Origin: Takakia lepidozioides
Taxonomy: Eukaryota > Streptophyta > Takakiopsida > Takakiales > Takakiaceae
DNA length: 64,000 bases
Assembly: GCA_030704615.1 (NCBI GenBank)
Contig: CM060733.1
Span: 73,162,001-73,226,000 of the forward strand
Direction: 5' to 3'
Shown here: piece after piece, positions 10,800-22,800 of the stretch
Layout: each line of letters starts with the position of its first letter
How positions within the stretch are numbered: position 1 is the stretch's first letter
Notes under the pieces: model-generated
Databases searched by the model: none
What the model saw: only the letters and a program-made list of their open reading frames with translations
What the model was told of the DNA's origin: nothing
Made by a program: the position numbers and the translations under genes

Positions 10800-12144
10800 T
10801 ACTAATCTTCTTTGGTGGCATCATCGATTCCTTGATGAATTCGAAAGGTGGACAATCTCATCGAAAAAATCCAAGAAATCCAATCTCATCCCTGGACAAA
10901 TAAATCACTACAGATAGACACGAGCAAACCAAGGGCCATAAATTACGCACATTTCAATTAAAGATTGTTTGGTTACATTGCACTAATTTAAACCAGGATC
11001 ATCAAAAGGAGAGAACAATGTTGGTTGAACAATGCTCACAACTGCGAACAGTTCCAAACTATCATTAGAGTATCCCATGTTAGAGATGCAAGAAAGACAA
11101 GAGAAGCGGCCTCACTCCAAGTTTTCAACACTCCGGATCAATGGATTCCCTAAGTGGAATTTGGCTTTATCCAAAGAAAGCCCTCTGAAATGCAATCATG
11201 ATAGCTTTACATTTTAGCAACATCCATCTGATGATGGTCTTCAACTTCTCCTTTTTGTTCCTATGCGATGACCGAGAACGTAACTGAGTGGATGCCTAAT
11301 CCCTATGTGTCCTTCCTGGATGTTTTTTGGGGGTTTGAAAATCCACTATGTGTCCTTCCTGGATGTTTTATTGGGGTTTGAAAATTCTTGACCACCTCAG
11401 GCCTGGTCGAAGTACAATCAATGGATGACATTAACGACCGAAGCGATTAGTGATGTTCATGTAGACCAATTGTAAATTGGCCTCTCTTGTATCATATTTA
11501 ATTCACATTCTTTCCCTCCACAAAACCACGTAGATACACTATGTTGGTCATAAATATAAGCTAAAAATATTTACGTACATGTTTGTAATGAGAGCATTTA
11601 AGTAATTGTCGGCTCCCTTTACTTGCACATGATGGGTGTCATTTGATGGATATCGCATTCACATTTCCACCTCCATGTGTTTTACATAGCGCAGAGTCTT
11701 GGTGCCATTTTGCATCATTTGCTCTAGTTGCACGGCGTTGCCTTTATGGGAGTTGTTTGACATAATCACCTAAGTCGTAGCAGGCATCCATTGTGAGGAG
11801 ACGACGTTGACATCTAGATACATCAGATAACTTCTACAGAACCTCGGTGAGTCTTATCTCGAATGACATGATCCCCACCCAAAAAGTGGTGTGTACTTTG
11901 AACTGACAATCCTTTCGAAGTTTGGAAGGATCTAGTAGACCTGTGAAATCACGTGATTCTTTTTTTTCCCATTCTCAAGCCATATGACTGCGTGTGCAAG
12001 GTGCGTGCAAAATTTGGCAGTGAACAAAAGTCATCTGGACCCAAAACCATATTTTCCTCCATCATTTGCTCTCCAAGGTTGAGTTTTCTTCAACTTCATG
12101 CAGGGCCTACGACGTCGGGGGTGAATATTTTTTCTTGATGCTCG
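10800..12144. other. Interior of long-TIR element without recognised gene
   Basis: AT-rich sequence. It holds a 43-bp tandem duplication at about 11304-11390 (CTATGTGTCCTTCCTGGATG repeated) and the fourth 70-bp segment. No coding signal I can support. Confidence 0.4.
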
Positions 12145-12690
12145 TCATTTGCAACTTTGCATATGTGATCTGAACATACTTAAGCACATGTGGACCAAAT
12201 ATGAGCTTGAACCAATGGGTCATTCGAGATTTCAACGAAACTACGTGTCGTGGAGACTAAATATTGCGTTTCATCTGCACATTTTTTTTTTAAATTCTAC
12301 TTTCAAGCCATATGTTTAATAACAACATATGCAATGTACGTGCAAAAATTGGGAATAAACAAAAGTCATCTAGACCCAAAACCGTATTTTCTTCCCTCAT
12401 TTGTACTCCAAAATTAAGTTCTCTACAACTTCATGCATTCTTTATAGAGAGTCTAAAAAAATGAGCAAAGATTTTTATTTTATTTTATTTATTTTTTGGG
12501 TCCAATATTTTGCACAGATGTAGTGGTGCAAAGGTTGAATTCACAAAAACAATTTGAGTAAAAACAAAAATCATTACGTACCAGAAATCCCCAATCCTAG
12601 ACCCCCCAGGCTAGAGTGTACTGCGACGTTCCAGCAATGTGCGGGAGTCGCAACGTCACCATTTTCCCTTGGACGCCCAGCGGGCAGATA
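12145..12690 (-). repeat. Right arm of long inverted repeat
   Basis: This is the reverse-complement partner of the left arm and includes the GC-rich end with TGCGACGTTCC near 12619. The surrounding copies show many small indels, so the element is old. Confidence 0.6.
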
Positions 12691-12779
12691 AGCCAAGGGA
12701 GACTCATTCTCCCCTCACTTCCTCTCTACACAGCTTATGTGTGCGTGACATGCAACTATTCCATGACACGTAATCACGT

Positions 12780-13071
12780 GGAGAAGGAGGCCATTGGCTG
12801 GGGGGGATTTTTTTGGGAAGTATATGATGACCCTAACATACTAGCAGAAGAAGGATGGGAGGATTTTCCGGAAGAGTTCAGGTGGCCGAGCACGAGATGC
12901 AAAAAATTCGTGAAATGGTATCACATCAATCGATTGTGGCCTAGACCTAGGCATGTGGTGCAAACCAGAAACAATTGCGCGGACTCCAGGTCTTGCATGA
13001 ACTTGCATTTTCAGCATAGGGCGATTGAGGTGCATTGCACATTGTGGGGTGAACCACTCTTAAAGGGCTAA
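12780..13071 (+). CDS. Unrecognised open frame
   Basis: The frame contains GWGGFFWEVYDDPNI and GWEDFPEEFRWPSTR, unusually rich in Trp, Phe and acidic residues for random sequence. I do not recognise it. It starts just beyond the right arm of the long-TIR element and could be an exon. Only the part from about 12780 looks protein-like. Confidence 0.25.
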
Positions 13072-13541
13072 TCCCGTACACCTTGGCAGCCATGTTGTAC
13101 ATGGAGGTGATACTGTTGCGTCCAATGAATTGGCAAACTGCTAGTAGGAGGAACGCAACGATGAAATACCATTTCGTCGACATCTCGGACACGTTTGGAA
13201 CACCCCCGGTTACGATTGTTGTCAATATCATAGCGACAACAATTAGTAATCTGATTCACAAAGGAACCGCAAACAAAGTGCCAAAGCACTTGTGCACAAA
13301 ATCAAAGTGGGGCATATGGAAAACAGGAGGATGGAACCCTTACCCCATTCAGGCAGTCAAGGACTGGAGGTTTGGGAGTTGTCTTGCTGACTAGCAGCAC
13401 CACTTCTGCCCCTTCAGCTGGCGCAGATTGTTCGTGGCCAAGTACCTACACCCAAGAACATATGCTCCACACATTGGACTGGGTTCCACAAGTACCACTC
13501 ACAAATGAATCCTCGATAAGCCAAAGCATATTGGGCAATTA

Positions 13542-14885
13542 GTGGTCAAGCATACCACAACAGTAGGATGTCACATGGTGAACACACAAGGAGAACCAAA
13601 TATTTCGAGAACGGAAGATCCGGAGGAAGAAGCAATGGACACACCTCAACACCTTGCCCGTTTCTATCAAGAAATGGAAGAGGACATTCAAATCAGTGAA
13701 GTACCTGCCACGATTGCAACCATCGGACAAAAGATTGCAGGATGGACAGTAACGGAAGAAACTCAATTGATTCAAGTGAATCTAGGAACAGTGGAAGAAC
13801 CACAGATAATACGAGTAAGTGCAGGTCTTGAAAAATCATTTCTACAAGAAGCCACTGCATTATTCAGTGAATACAAGGATGTATTTGCCTTGAACTACAA
13901 AGATTTGAAGGGTATACCTTCTAACATCTGTTAGCACCGAATTGCATTAGAAGTTGACACAAAACCAATTCGTCAGAACCGTTACAGAATGAACCCCAAC
14001 TATGCAGCTAAAGTTTGGGAAGAAATCAAGAAATTACTGGATGCAGGATTCATATACCCAGTAGAGACACCACAATGGTTGTCGCCCATTGTGATAGTAC
14101 CCAAGAAAAATGGAAAACTACAAGTATGTGTGGACTACCGCAAGTTAAACACAGGAACCAAGAAAGACCCCTTTCCACTACCTTTCACTGAAATAGTGTT
14201 GGACACAGTGGCCGGACATGAGATGTACTCATTCATGGATGGGTTTAGTGGGTACAATCAAGTACAGATGGCAGAAGAAGACCGAGAAAAGACCACATTG
14301 GAGCCTATGCTTACAAGGTCATGCCATTTGGACTTTGTAACGCACCAGCCACGTTTCAGCGAGCAGTATCTGAGATATTCAAGAATTATCTCAACGATTT
14401 TATGCAGGTATTTTTGGATGATTTCAGCGTCTTCGGACAGAAATCCAAACACTTGGCACAGTTAAAACTTTGCTTACAAGCCTGTAGAAACAATGGAGTA
14501 AGTCTCAACCCGGAAAAAATGTACATTTTGTGTGAATTCAGGATTATTGTTGGGACACATTGTGTGCCAACAGGGAATTCTGGTGGATCCAAAGAAAGTG
14601 GAGGTTATCCAGAAAATACCACCACCAGAGAATCCCAAGAAACTCAAGAGATTTCTGGGACAGACGAGCTATTACAGAAGGTACATGGACAAATATGCTC
14701 ACAGAGCGGCACCAGTCTATAGACTGCTGAAGCAAGATGTCGAATACCGATGGTCTTCAGCTTGCCAGGAATCATTTGATTCACTAAAAAGAGCGCTCAT
14801 AGCAGCACCAATTCTAATAAATCCAAGATGGGACCATTTCATGTACACAGTGATGCATCAGGCATTGCTTTGGGAGCAGTTTTAG
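13542..14885 (+). pseudogene. Ty3/gypsy reverse transcriptase (broken)
   Basis: The linker (LEKSFLQEATALFSEYKDVFA) leads into the RT: WLSPIVIVPKKNGK, VCVDYRKLN, FMDGFSGYNQVQMA, MPFGLCNAPATFQR and the active site VFLDDFSVF at about 14407-14430. The connection region (PPPENPKKLKRFLG) follows. A stop at 13932, a frameshift near 14305, another near 14545 and one near 14835 break the frame. The active-site acids are still present (FLDD). It copied retrotransposon RNA into DNA in cytoplasmic particles. Confidence 0.9.
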
Positions 14886-15643
14886 CTCAGAATGTGACAG
14901 GCACAATAGATTCACCAATCTATAATGCAAGCAGATTGTTGACAGCAGCCGAGAAGAACTATAGCACCACAAAAAGGGAAGCATTGACAATGATTTATGT
15001 TGTTCAAAAGTTTCGGCATTATTTACTTGGCAATCACTTTAAGTTTATTGTTGATCATCGGGCTCTAGTTCATTTAGCAAATCGACCACTAGCTAGTGGC
15101 AGGGTTGCTCGATGGTTATTACTTCTTCATGAGTATGATTTTGAAGTTGTTCATAAACCAGGGAGATTACATGTTACATCAGATCATCTGTCAAGGATTA
15201 CTACAGGAGAACCAGCCACGGGGGTAGAGGATCAACTTCCTGACGCATTTCTGTTTGCTGTTCAACCAGAAGCACCAGATGAAGAGACAGATCATATAGA
15301 CGCTCTGGAAATGTTTCAAGGAGACTATGACCTTCCAGATGCTCTTAAACTCATGGATGACACTGATGAAGAAGAGGATTCATCAGATGAAGATGAACCT
15401 CTTGATGAAGGACCTATTATCGAGGAAGAGCCAGATCCAGAAGAAGAAAATGACAAGGAAAACGAAGAAACAAACAATCAAGAATTGGCGAATATCAGTA
15501 TTGGAGCTTATACAGTCACCAAAGAAGAATCAGAAGACATTCAGGATCAAGATCAAAATGATTGGCAATGGCCAATCAAATACTATCTACACACAGGGAA
15601 ATTCCCTGAAGACTATACCAAAGATGACAGGAGGAAGCTTTGA
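14828..15643 (+). pseudogene. Ty3/gypsy RNase H with acidic C-terminal spacer
   Basis: RNase H catalytic acids are visible in VHSDASGIALGAVLAQ, REALTMIYVV and FIVDHRALVHL. The connection to integrase is unusual: about 115 residues (15235-15580) are very rich in Asp and Glu (DDTDEEEDSSDEDEPLDE and EEEPDPEEENDKENEE). The frame closes at 15643, just ahead of the integrase. The acidic spacer could be a protein-interaction or processing region; that is inference. Confidence 0.85.
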
Positions 15644-16352
15644 ATGAAAAGCAAGCCATACACAGTAATCAAGGGGATTCTGTACAAAAGAGGAATTGAC
15701 TCCATAATGAGAATATATGTAAACAAAGAGCAAGCCAAAACAGTAATGCAAGAACTACACAAAGGAATTGCAGGAGGACACTTCAGTTTGGACCTGACAG
15801 CAAAGAAAATATTATTAGCGGGCTACTGGTGGCCTACTGTATTTGGAGACACTTATGAACACTGTCAATAGTGTGATGTCTGCCAGAGGATGGGACCAGT
15901 AGAACGAACGGGGAAGGGGACTCTGCACCCAATACTACCAGCAGAACCATTTCAGCGCTGGGGGCTAGACTTCGTGGGACCCATCAAACCTCCAGCAAGG
16001 TACACACAAAACCAATACATCCTCACAGCCACTGACTACACTACCAAATGGGTAGAGGCCAAGGCACTAAGAGACAACACTGCCAGATCGACAGCCAAAT
16101 TCTTATATGAAAACATCATCACACGATTTGGTTGCCCACTCGAATTCGTCAGTGATCAGGGATCACATTTTATAAATGATGCCATAAAATGCTTGACAGA
16201 GGAGTTCATGATCGTACATCACAAGAGTACTGCTTACTATCCTCAAGGAAACGGCCAGGCCGAATCTACCAACAAGATATTATGCACTATCTTAACCAAG
16301 ATAGTAAATGCTAATCGTACAGATTGGGACACCAAATTGAACACAACACTAT
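15644..16352 (+). pseudogene. Ty3/gypsy integrase (truncated)
   Basis: An HHCC zinc domain (HKGIAGGHF, then HCQ-stop-CDVCQ at 15860-15885) is followed by the DDE core: [14 protein letters not shown] and [13 protein letters not shown] stop interrupts the zinc domain. The C-terminal domain is missing because the element ends abruptly at 16352. No chromodomain can be seen. Confidence 0.88.
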
Positions 16353-16353
16353 A

Positions 16354-16812
16354 GACCTCAATGCACTCATCTTCCTCGTCGGAAATGTCGAATACGTCCA
16401 CACGAGAAGCTATGGAGGGTCTTGACGGTCCAGGTCGGGAATGATTATCGTTGCATACCTCTCTGTTGGCAGTGGCCGCCTGTCGGTTTCCCGACTCCTT
16501 TGTGGATGGTGTGGGCAGCGACTGATTCGGAAAGGGAATGGGCATTCCCACAGTTCGGTACAGGATGGTGTCTGATGGGGGTACGTGCCATTCGATTCCG
16601 CAACCTCCGTCGTTACCTAGCAGGACAATGGTCTCGTCAACCTGTCCAGGAACATCCTTCCTTTCTTCTTCCAAATAAACTGTGCCCGGTTTGAGCTTGA
16701 ATTTGGAACAAAGGTAAGTTTCAGTCACTCTGCAAAGTCCTCCCTCGTTTGGGATCCAGGCTCTCCCAAGTTGCGCAAGACAACAAACTATAGCATAGGA
16801 ATTCGGAGCCAT
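16354..16812 (-). pseudogene. Gene 1 (transposase) 5' part, copy A
   Basis: From the ATG at 16812 the product begins MAPNSYAIVCCLAQLGRAW and runs through YLCSKFKLKPGTVYLEEERKD and an acidic SDEEDECIEV segment. It then stops at the junction with the gypsy integrase. It is nearly identical to the first 150 codons of copy B (55244 onward). The same ATG context is kept in copy E (59265), which supports this start. Catalytic and zinc domains are lost. It is transcribed away from the palindrome array at 17208-19396, which separates it from gene 2. Confidence 0.75.
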
Positions 16813-17207
16813 CGAACACCGCACGAAGTTGGCAAGTGCGAGGTTCAGTATAGCGGCAGACCAAGGCTCACAGGCACCATCTAAGTGGGATCTGCGGAGT
16901 TCATCGACGATTGGAAGTCGCACATTGAAGTGGAAAGTATTGTTTCAAGCTATATGCATGAAGGTGGGAGGTGACGGATATGTGATATGTTTAGGTGACG
17001 GATATGTGATTCCATAACGGATATGTAACATCTCCTGACAGTTTCTCCTTAGGGTGGATCAACCAGTATTCGTGGTGCAGACATGAACGTTTGCACTGAC
17101 AAGAGCCAGGACTGTTAGCTAAAACGGTTAGACAACCAAGTTGTGCTCATTAAGACAGGCCGCAATTGTGTTGTTTCGGAACAAAGCAACCCATTGCACA
17201 TGGCTGA

Positions 17208-19396
17208 ATGGGAATGCGGTCCCGCATCTCAGTTCGACATCATCCTCTCGTTGATTGTGATCGGAAATGCAGCACTGCATTTTCATCAACAGGGAAACCA
17301 AAATACTGGTGCAACGGAAATGCGGTACCAAATTTCAGTCCACCGTAAAAGCAGGCCCATGGTGGAACGGAAATGCGGTATCGCATTTAGGTCCAACGGG
17401 ACTAGGAACACACGGTAGAAAATAATAGCGCATTGTCATCGACTAGGACACTTTGGATAGGCAAGAACGGAAATGCGGTGCCGAATTTCCGTCCGGTCTA
17501 TTTTAATGGAATCCAGTGGACGGAAATGAGGTTCCGCATTTCCGTCCGGTGTGCTACTTTTGATTGCTGTTGGATGGAAATACGGCGTCGCATTTCCGTT
17601 TTGCATCTTAGTCCAGTGCGACGGAAATGCGGCACAACATTTCCGTCCGAGGGAAACCTTTATACTCTCCAGAACGGAAATGCGGTGTCGCATTTCCGAC
17701 CAACAAGTACGGTATGTGACAGTGGAACGGAAATGCGGTACCACTTTTCCGTTCTGATTGAAAATCATGAACCACTGGAACTGAAATGCGGCACAACATT
17801 TCCGTCCGAGTCGCACCTTCCGACATTCCACAACGGAAATGAGGCGCCGCATTTCCGTTTTGTATCTCAGGCATGGAGCTGTGGGACGGAAATGCGGCAC
17901 CGCATTTCCGTCCAGGTGAGACCTTCATACTCTCCAGAACCGAAATGCGGCACGACATTTCTGTTCAACAACTAAGGTATGTGAAGGCCAAACAGAAATA
18001 TGGTACCGCATTTCCGTTCTGATTGAAAATCATGAACCACTGGAACTGAAATGCAGCACAGCATTTCCGTCCAAGTCGCAACCTTCCGACATTCCACAAC
18101 GGAAATTCGGCGCCGCATTTCCGTTTTGTATCTTAGGCATGGAGCTGTGGGAGGGAAATGCGGCACCGAATTTCCGTCCGGGTGAGACCTTCATACTCTC
18201 CAGAACGTAAATACGGCACGACATTTCCGTTCAACAACTAAGGTATGTGAAGGTGGAACGGAAATGTGGTACCGCATTTCCATTCTGATTGAAAATCATA
18301 AACCACTGAAACTGAAATGCGGCACCGCATTTCCGTCCGAGTCGCACCTTCCGACATTCCAAAACGAAAATGCGGCGCCGCATTTCCGTTTTCTATCTGT
18401 GGCATGGTGCTGTGGGCGGGAAATGCGGCACCGCATTTCCGTCTGGGGGAGACCTTCATACTCTCCAGAACGGAAATGCGGTACCGCATTTCCGTTCTGA
18501 CTGAAAATCGTGAACCACCGGAACTGAAATGCGGCACCGCATTTCCGTCCGAGTCGCACCTTCCGACATTCCAGAACGGAAATGCGGCGCCGTATTTCCG
18601 TTTTGTATCTCAGGCATGGAGGTGTGGGACAGAATGCGGCACCGCATTTCCGTCTGGGGGAGACCTTCATACTCTCCAGAACGGAAATGCGGTACCGCAT
18701 TTCCGTTCTGACTGAAAATCGTGAACCACCGGAACTGAAATGCGGCACCGCATTTCCGTCCGAGTTGCACCTTCTGATATTCCAGAACTGAAATGCGGCG
18801 CCGCATTTCCGTTTTGTATCTGAGGCATGGAGTTGTGGGAGGGAAGTGCGGCACCGCATTTCCGTCCGAGGGAGACCTTCATACTCTCCAGAACGGAAAT
18901 GCGTTACCGCATTTCCATTCTGACTGAAAATCGTCAACCACCGGAACTGAAATCCGGCACCGCATTTCCGTCCGAGTCGCACCTTCCGACATTCCAGAAC
19001 GGAAATGCGGCGCCGCATTTCGGTTTTGTATCTCAGGCATGGAGGTGTGGGACGGAAATGCGGCACCGCATTTCCGTCCGGGGGAGACCTTCATACTCTC
19101 CAGAACGGAAATGCGGTACCGCATTTCCGTTCTGACTGAAAATCGTGAACCACCGGAACTGAAATCCGGCACCGCATTTCCGTCCGAGTCGCACCTTCTG
19201 ACATTCCAGAACGAAAATGCGGCGCCGCATTTCCATTTTGTATCTCAGGCACGGAAATGTGGGACGGAAATGCGGTGCCGCATTTCCATCCGTGTGAGAC
19301 CTTCATACTCTCCAGACCGGAAATGCGGCACCGCATTTCCGTTCAACAACTAAGGTATGTGAAGGTGGAACGCAAATGCGGCGCCGCATTTGCGTT
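17208..19396. repeat. Palindrome array 1 (copy A), between divergent genes 1 and 2
   Basis: About forty copies of a 22-bp palindrome with arms GGAAATGCGG and CCGCATTTCC around a 2-bp centre (GC, TA, CA or TG). Successive centres are 52-54 bp apart. Spacer sequences form a higher-order repeat: GTCCGAGTCGCACCTTC recurs at 17804, 18069, 18334, 18547, 18758, 18970 and 19182, giving two units of 265 bp then four of 211-213 bp (four palindromes each). The array fills the shared upstream region of genes 1 and 2, so a promoter, operator or transposase-binding role is plausible. Each palindrome holds at least two CpG sites. Confidence 0.9.
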
Positions 19397-19834
19397 TTCA
19401 CTCTAACTCATCAGACGCTGGGATGGAAATGCCATGATATGTGAACACGTGGACCAATGGACATGCGGCACATATCTGCACTCTTTGTGACTGAAGTGGC
19501 AGGAGGCGGCGCGGCGCGGCCGGACCGTTGGTTAATGATATTTGTTTTTCGGACGGCAGGCGTACCCTTGGCGATTCGAATTTTGTAATGACGCATAGTC
19601 CACGAGGAAACACTTTCGTCCAAGCCTTTCGAACCCAAGTGGTGCATCACCGCTGTTTTATCCTCTTTTGTCGTGTTTACTCAGTCACCCCTCTGGCGCC
19701 CTTTCCATCTGCACTCTTCGCCCCTTTTCCCTCTTTCTGTTCTTCTTTTGCTCAAACCTGAGAGGGAGGGAGTTCGTGCACCAGAGAAGAGACATCGTCG
19801 CAAGCTCCAAAAATTGTACTTCGGACGTAGTCCA

Positions 19835-22800
19835 ATGCCAAAGGGGAGGAAGGAGATGCGTCTACAGGAGGAGATTGCCATCGCGCAGCAGAAGGCCACG
19901 CAGGCAACCCAGCCACCAGTGAGAGCTCCGTGCTATCGGGATGCGCGTTGCTGATCGAGCACCGAAACCCCCCTCTTTTTTCTTCTGAAATTCTTAGACT
20001 GTATGCTAGGAGACTTGAATGCAGAAGATGTTTGCATGCCTAACCGGAAAGGTGGATGTGCTAGAGGGATCGCAGGAATCCGAAGAGCTGCAGGAAGAGT
20101 CCGTGGAGCTAGCTGCAGCACGCACACCCAGCCGATCCACGAGCACGGGTCTTCCTGCCGGGCCTAGCCCTGTGCGTTTCAAGGACGCGGCTTCGAAGGG
20201 CAAGTCTTTGCAGTTCAAAGCCCCAGAGAGCGACTCGCGTTCGAAGGTCATGGAGAATCGCCAGCAGGGGTCGGGCCCTTCTCCAGCAAAGGCGAAGAAG
20301 AAGCGGCCCGTCCTTCAACTGGTTTCTGAACCGGACCAGGCCGTTTCCCCCCCACCCAGGCGAATGAAGCAGAAGGGTACAGGGCAGATTCAATTGCAGC
20401 AGACACCTTCACCTGCAAGAATGAGGAAGCACAAGGCAATCAGGGGGAGGGCGGAGCAGTCTCCCGCAAAACTGATTCCACGAGCTGAAGCCCAGTTCCT
20501 GCTTGATTTGCAGCCTGGTGATGTTGGGGGCGTCTCTGCTGCAGCAAAGGCAATGGGATTGACCGATTTTGTCGATCTGGTACCGGTCATTTCGGTTTCC
20601 AATCTGTTTTGTTTCCATGCTTCCGTGGACTAAACTGGAGAGTGTGCCTTGCAGGGTCACTGAAAATGCGTACGTGCATACCCACATGGCACATATGCTA
20701 TACATGGTGAGGAAAACTGGTCTCACTGATCCGCACACGTTTGTGGAAATGCTGGAGCCCGAGCTCATTCAGAAAGCCGTGGCAAAAACTGACCGGACAT
20801 GGTATCGTCTCACTATGGATGGAATGGTGGAGGTGATATACGAAGTAAGTTGTCCTCCCATTTCCCTCTGCTCATCCTTCCCCAATTTTCAGTAATCTTT
20901 CCACATGAATCGAATGTAACGCTTCTGCATGTTTTTGTTGGCAGTCAAACATCAAGCTGGATTTGGCCCATGCCAAACGCTTCTTCATGGAAAGTGAGGG
21001 GCACGTCAAAACGTTGCAGTCATTGACTGAGCACTTGAAGGAAGCCGGGGTCAAGTCCAGAACGAAATACAAGTCAAAGCTTGTGAAGCTGGTGGCCATT
21101 GCAGATCCGGCACTTGGAAAGGACTTCATCCCCGAGATTGCAAAACACTATTCTCGGGCCATGCAGCCGACCATGCAGTTCGAGAAACTGATCACCTCTC
21201 AACGACATGTGTTGAGGCGAAAGAGAAGGTGAGGTTTCAATGCACTGAAGTTCCTTCCTAGCAATAGCCACTCTTCTTCCTGCTCCTGACATTGGATCGG
21301 AAATGGCAGACACGGTGGTTGTCGATCTGGAATGCATCGGAGAGTATAAGGACAATGTGGTCTTTTCCACTCGAAGTTTCCGACCCTGCAGTGGATGTGT
21401 GGCTCAACCGCATGACTTGGTGGTTCCAGGTAATTCAAGGTACTTCCCCCGATTTGCTTTTCTGAAATGAATTCCCTGAATTGCTACGTGACAATGCATG
21501 TGGGAATCGCAGGTAATGACGAATGCGAAGGAGCAAGTCGTAATGCATACAAATTCGTTCGGCTTGTACGTCAAATGGGATGGAACACAGACATTGGAAG
21601 ACTACGTGACACGTTTCAGATGTGCGGACAAGGACAACCTCTTTGCCAGGGAGCTGCAGACAGCAAGAAGGAGCGTGGAGTTTACACATCAGGAGGGAGC
21701 AAGAAAAGCTGCAATGCAAATTGTTTACAGGTGAAGCCCAGCTGCCCTTGTATGCAAAGCCTGGTTATGAGGTTTGTCTGGGAAATGCGGCACCGCATTC
21801 GCATTTTATGTTTTCGGTTGCACTCTGCGAGTACGTTGGTCTCAACTTTTGCTCACGCATGCTGACTGCCCTGCAGGTATATGAAATACGTGCTTCTTCA
21901 GACAGGGGCCCTGGCTCAAGAGCCCCCGTTCTTCATGGCTTGGACCGTGGCGGGCCCAAGCTGTGTCTACACTCCCGAGATGCAGAAACAATGGCATGCC
22001 GCACATCTCGTTGGATGCCTGTGGTACCTGGATATGTCTGGCGGAATTGTTGACGAGTCTGAGAAAGATCTGCATGCGAAAGCAGAAGAGAAGAGAAAGG
22101 AATGACGTGTCTCTGCTGGGCCAGAGTCGGCAAAGGAAGTTGCTGCTCTGGAACAATCCAGAAAGGCAGTTGAGATGGCACAGAAGACGGTGGATGCAGC
22201 TGTGCAGGCTCAACAGAAGGGGTCGAAGAAGAGGACTCGCCAGCAAGGAGCAGCAATTGTGACACCCAAGAAAACGAAGAAGCAGAAACAGATAGAGCAG
22301 GAAGAGGGTGACGAAGAGGACTCCGATGGAGACTTTGCAACCAGCCCACCCCCCAAACGCAGCCGAAATCCCCTGTGCCCACCGTTGTCATGAGAGGGAC
22401 GAAAACAGGCTCGGCAAAGAAGGCACTCTTCAACCCCCCGGGGGGGCACCCTTTCGAGCCGGTGGAAATGAAGAGGCCGAAAGTGGATCCCGATACAGTA
22501 GTCCAGTGTGTAAATGAGAGTTTCTTGGTGGCTTTGGATGGACGGGCAGCCAAGTTGGCATACATGAAGACCATGGAGGGTCTGAAGGGCAGAGCACTGA
22601 AGAAGGCGGCTGCCGAAGAGCCTTCCGACACCCCTGGGTTTCTGAAGATGGTCTCGTTCTTTGAGAGGGTGTGTGCAGACAAGGATTGTAGGAGGGGCGG
22701 AAATGCCACCGAGTGGTCTTGCGATATGATCATCTTGGATATTCCGGACGGAGAGCCTGTGGAAGGACTGCAAGCTTTGCCATCTTGGAACAGGTACTCC

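Larger units (their letters stand above)
9896..11840. repeat. Four copies of a 70-bp segment
   Basis: A segment beginning GACATAATCACCTAAGTCGT and ending near GACATCTAGATACATCAGA occurs at about 9908-9980, 10310-10385, 10701-10770 and 11759-11830. Copies 3 and 4 share further sequence upstream (the CATTTCCACCTCCATGTG region at about 10600 and 11660). It may be a duplicated exon of the captured gene. Confidence 0.7.
8690..12690. mobile_element. Long-TIR element carrying captured gene pieces (Pack-MULE-like)
   Basis: Sequence at about 8690-9260 reappears, imperfect and inverted, at about 12145-12690. For example, GGATCTAGGATTGGGGA near 8790 matches the complement near 12590, and CTTAAGTATGTCCAAATCACA near 9220 matches the complement near 12170. 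The arms are about 550 bp and start in a GC-rich part with repeated TGCGAC/GTCGCA. Inside are two tandem copies of a helicase fragment and a four-times-repeated 70-bp segment. No transposase is visible. Long TIRs around host gene fragments are the Pack-MULE pattern; the superfamily is inferred, not shown. Confidence 0.55.
13542..16352 (+). mobile_element. Ty3/gypsy retrotransposon pol fragment
   Basis: Pol domains occur in the order pre-RT linker, RT, RNase H, acidic spacer, integrase, which is the Ty3/gypsy order. Gag, protease and both LTRs are missing here. The integrase stops at 16352, where the sequence switches within a few bases to gene 1 of the transposon family on the opposite strand. 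Several stops and frameshifts make it inactive. Confidence 0.9.

Noticed and set aside
17433-19353. Numerous frames on both strands rich in KCGTAFPF and GNAVPHFR
   Set aside because: These are translations of the palindrome array; a palindrome reads alike on both strands, so open frames appear in pairs.
17208-19396. CRISPR array
   Set aside because: The repeats are regularly spaced, but the spacers are themselves repeated, the setting is eukaryotic, and no cas gene is present.
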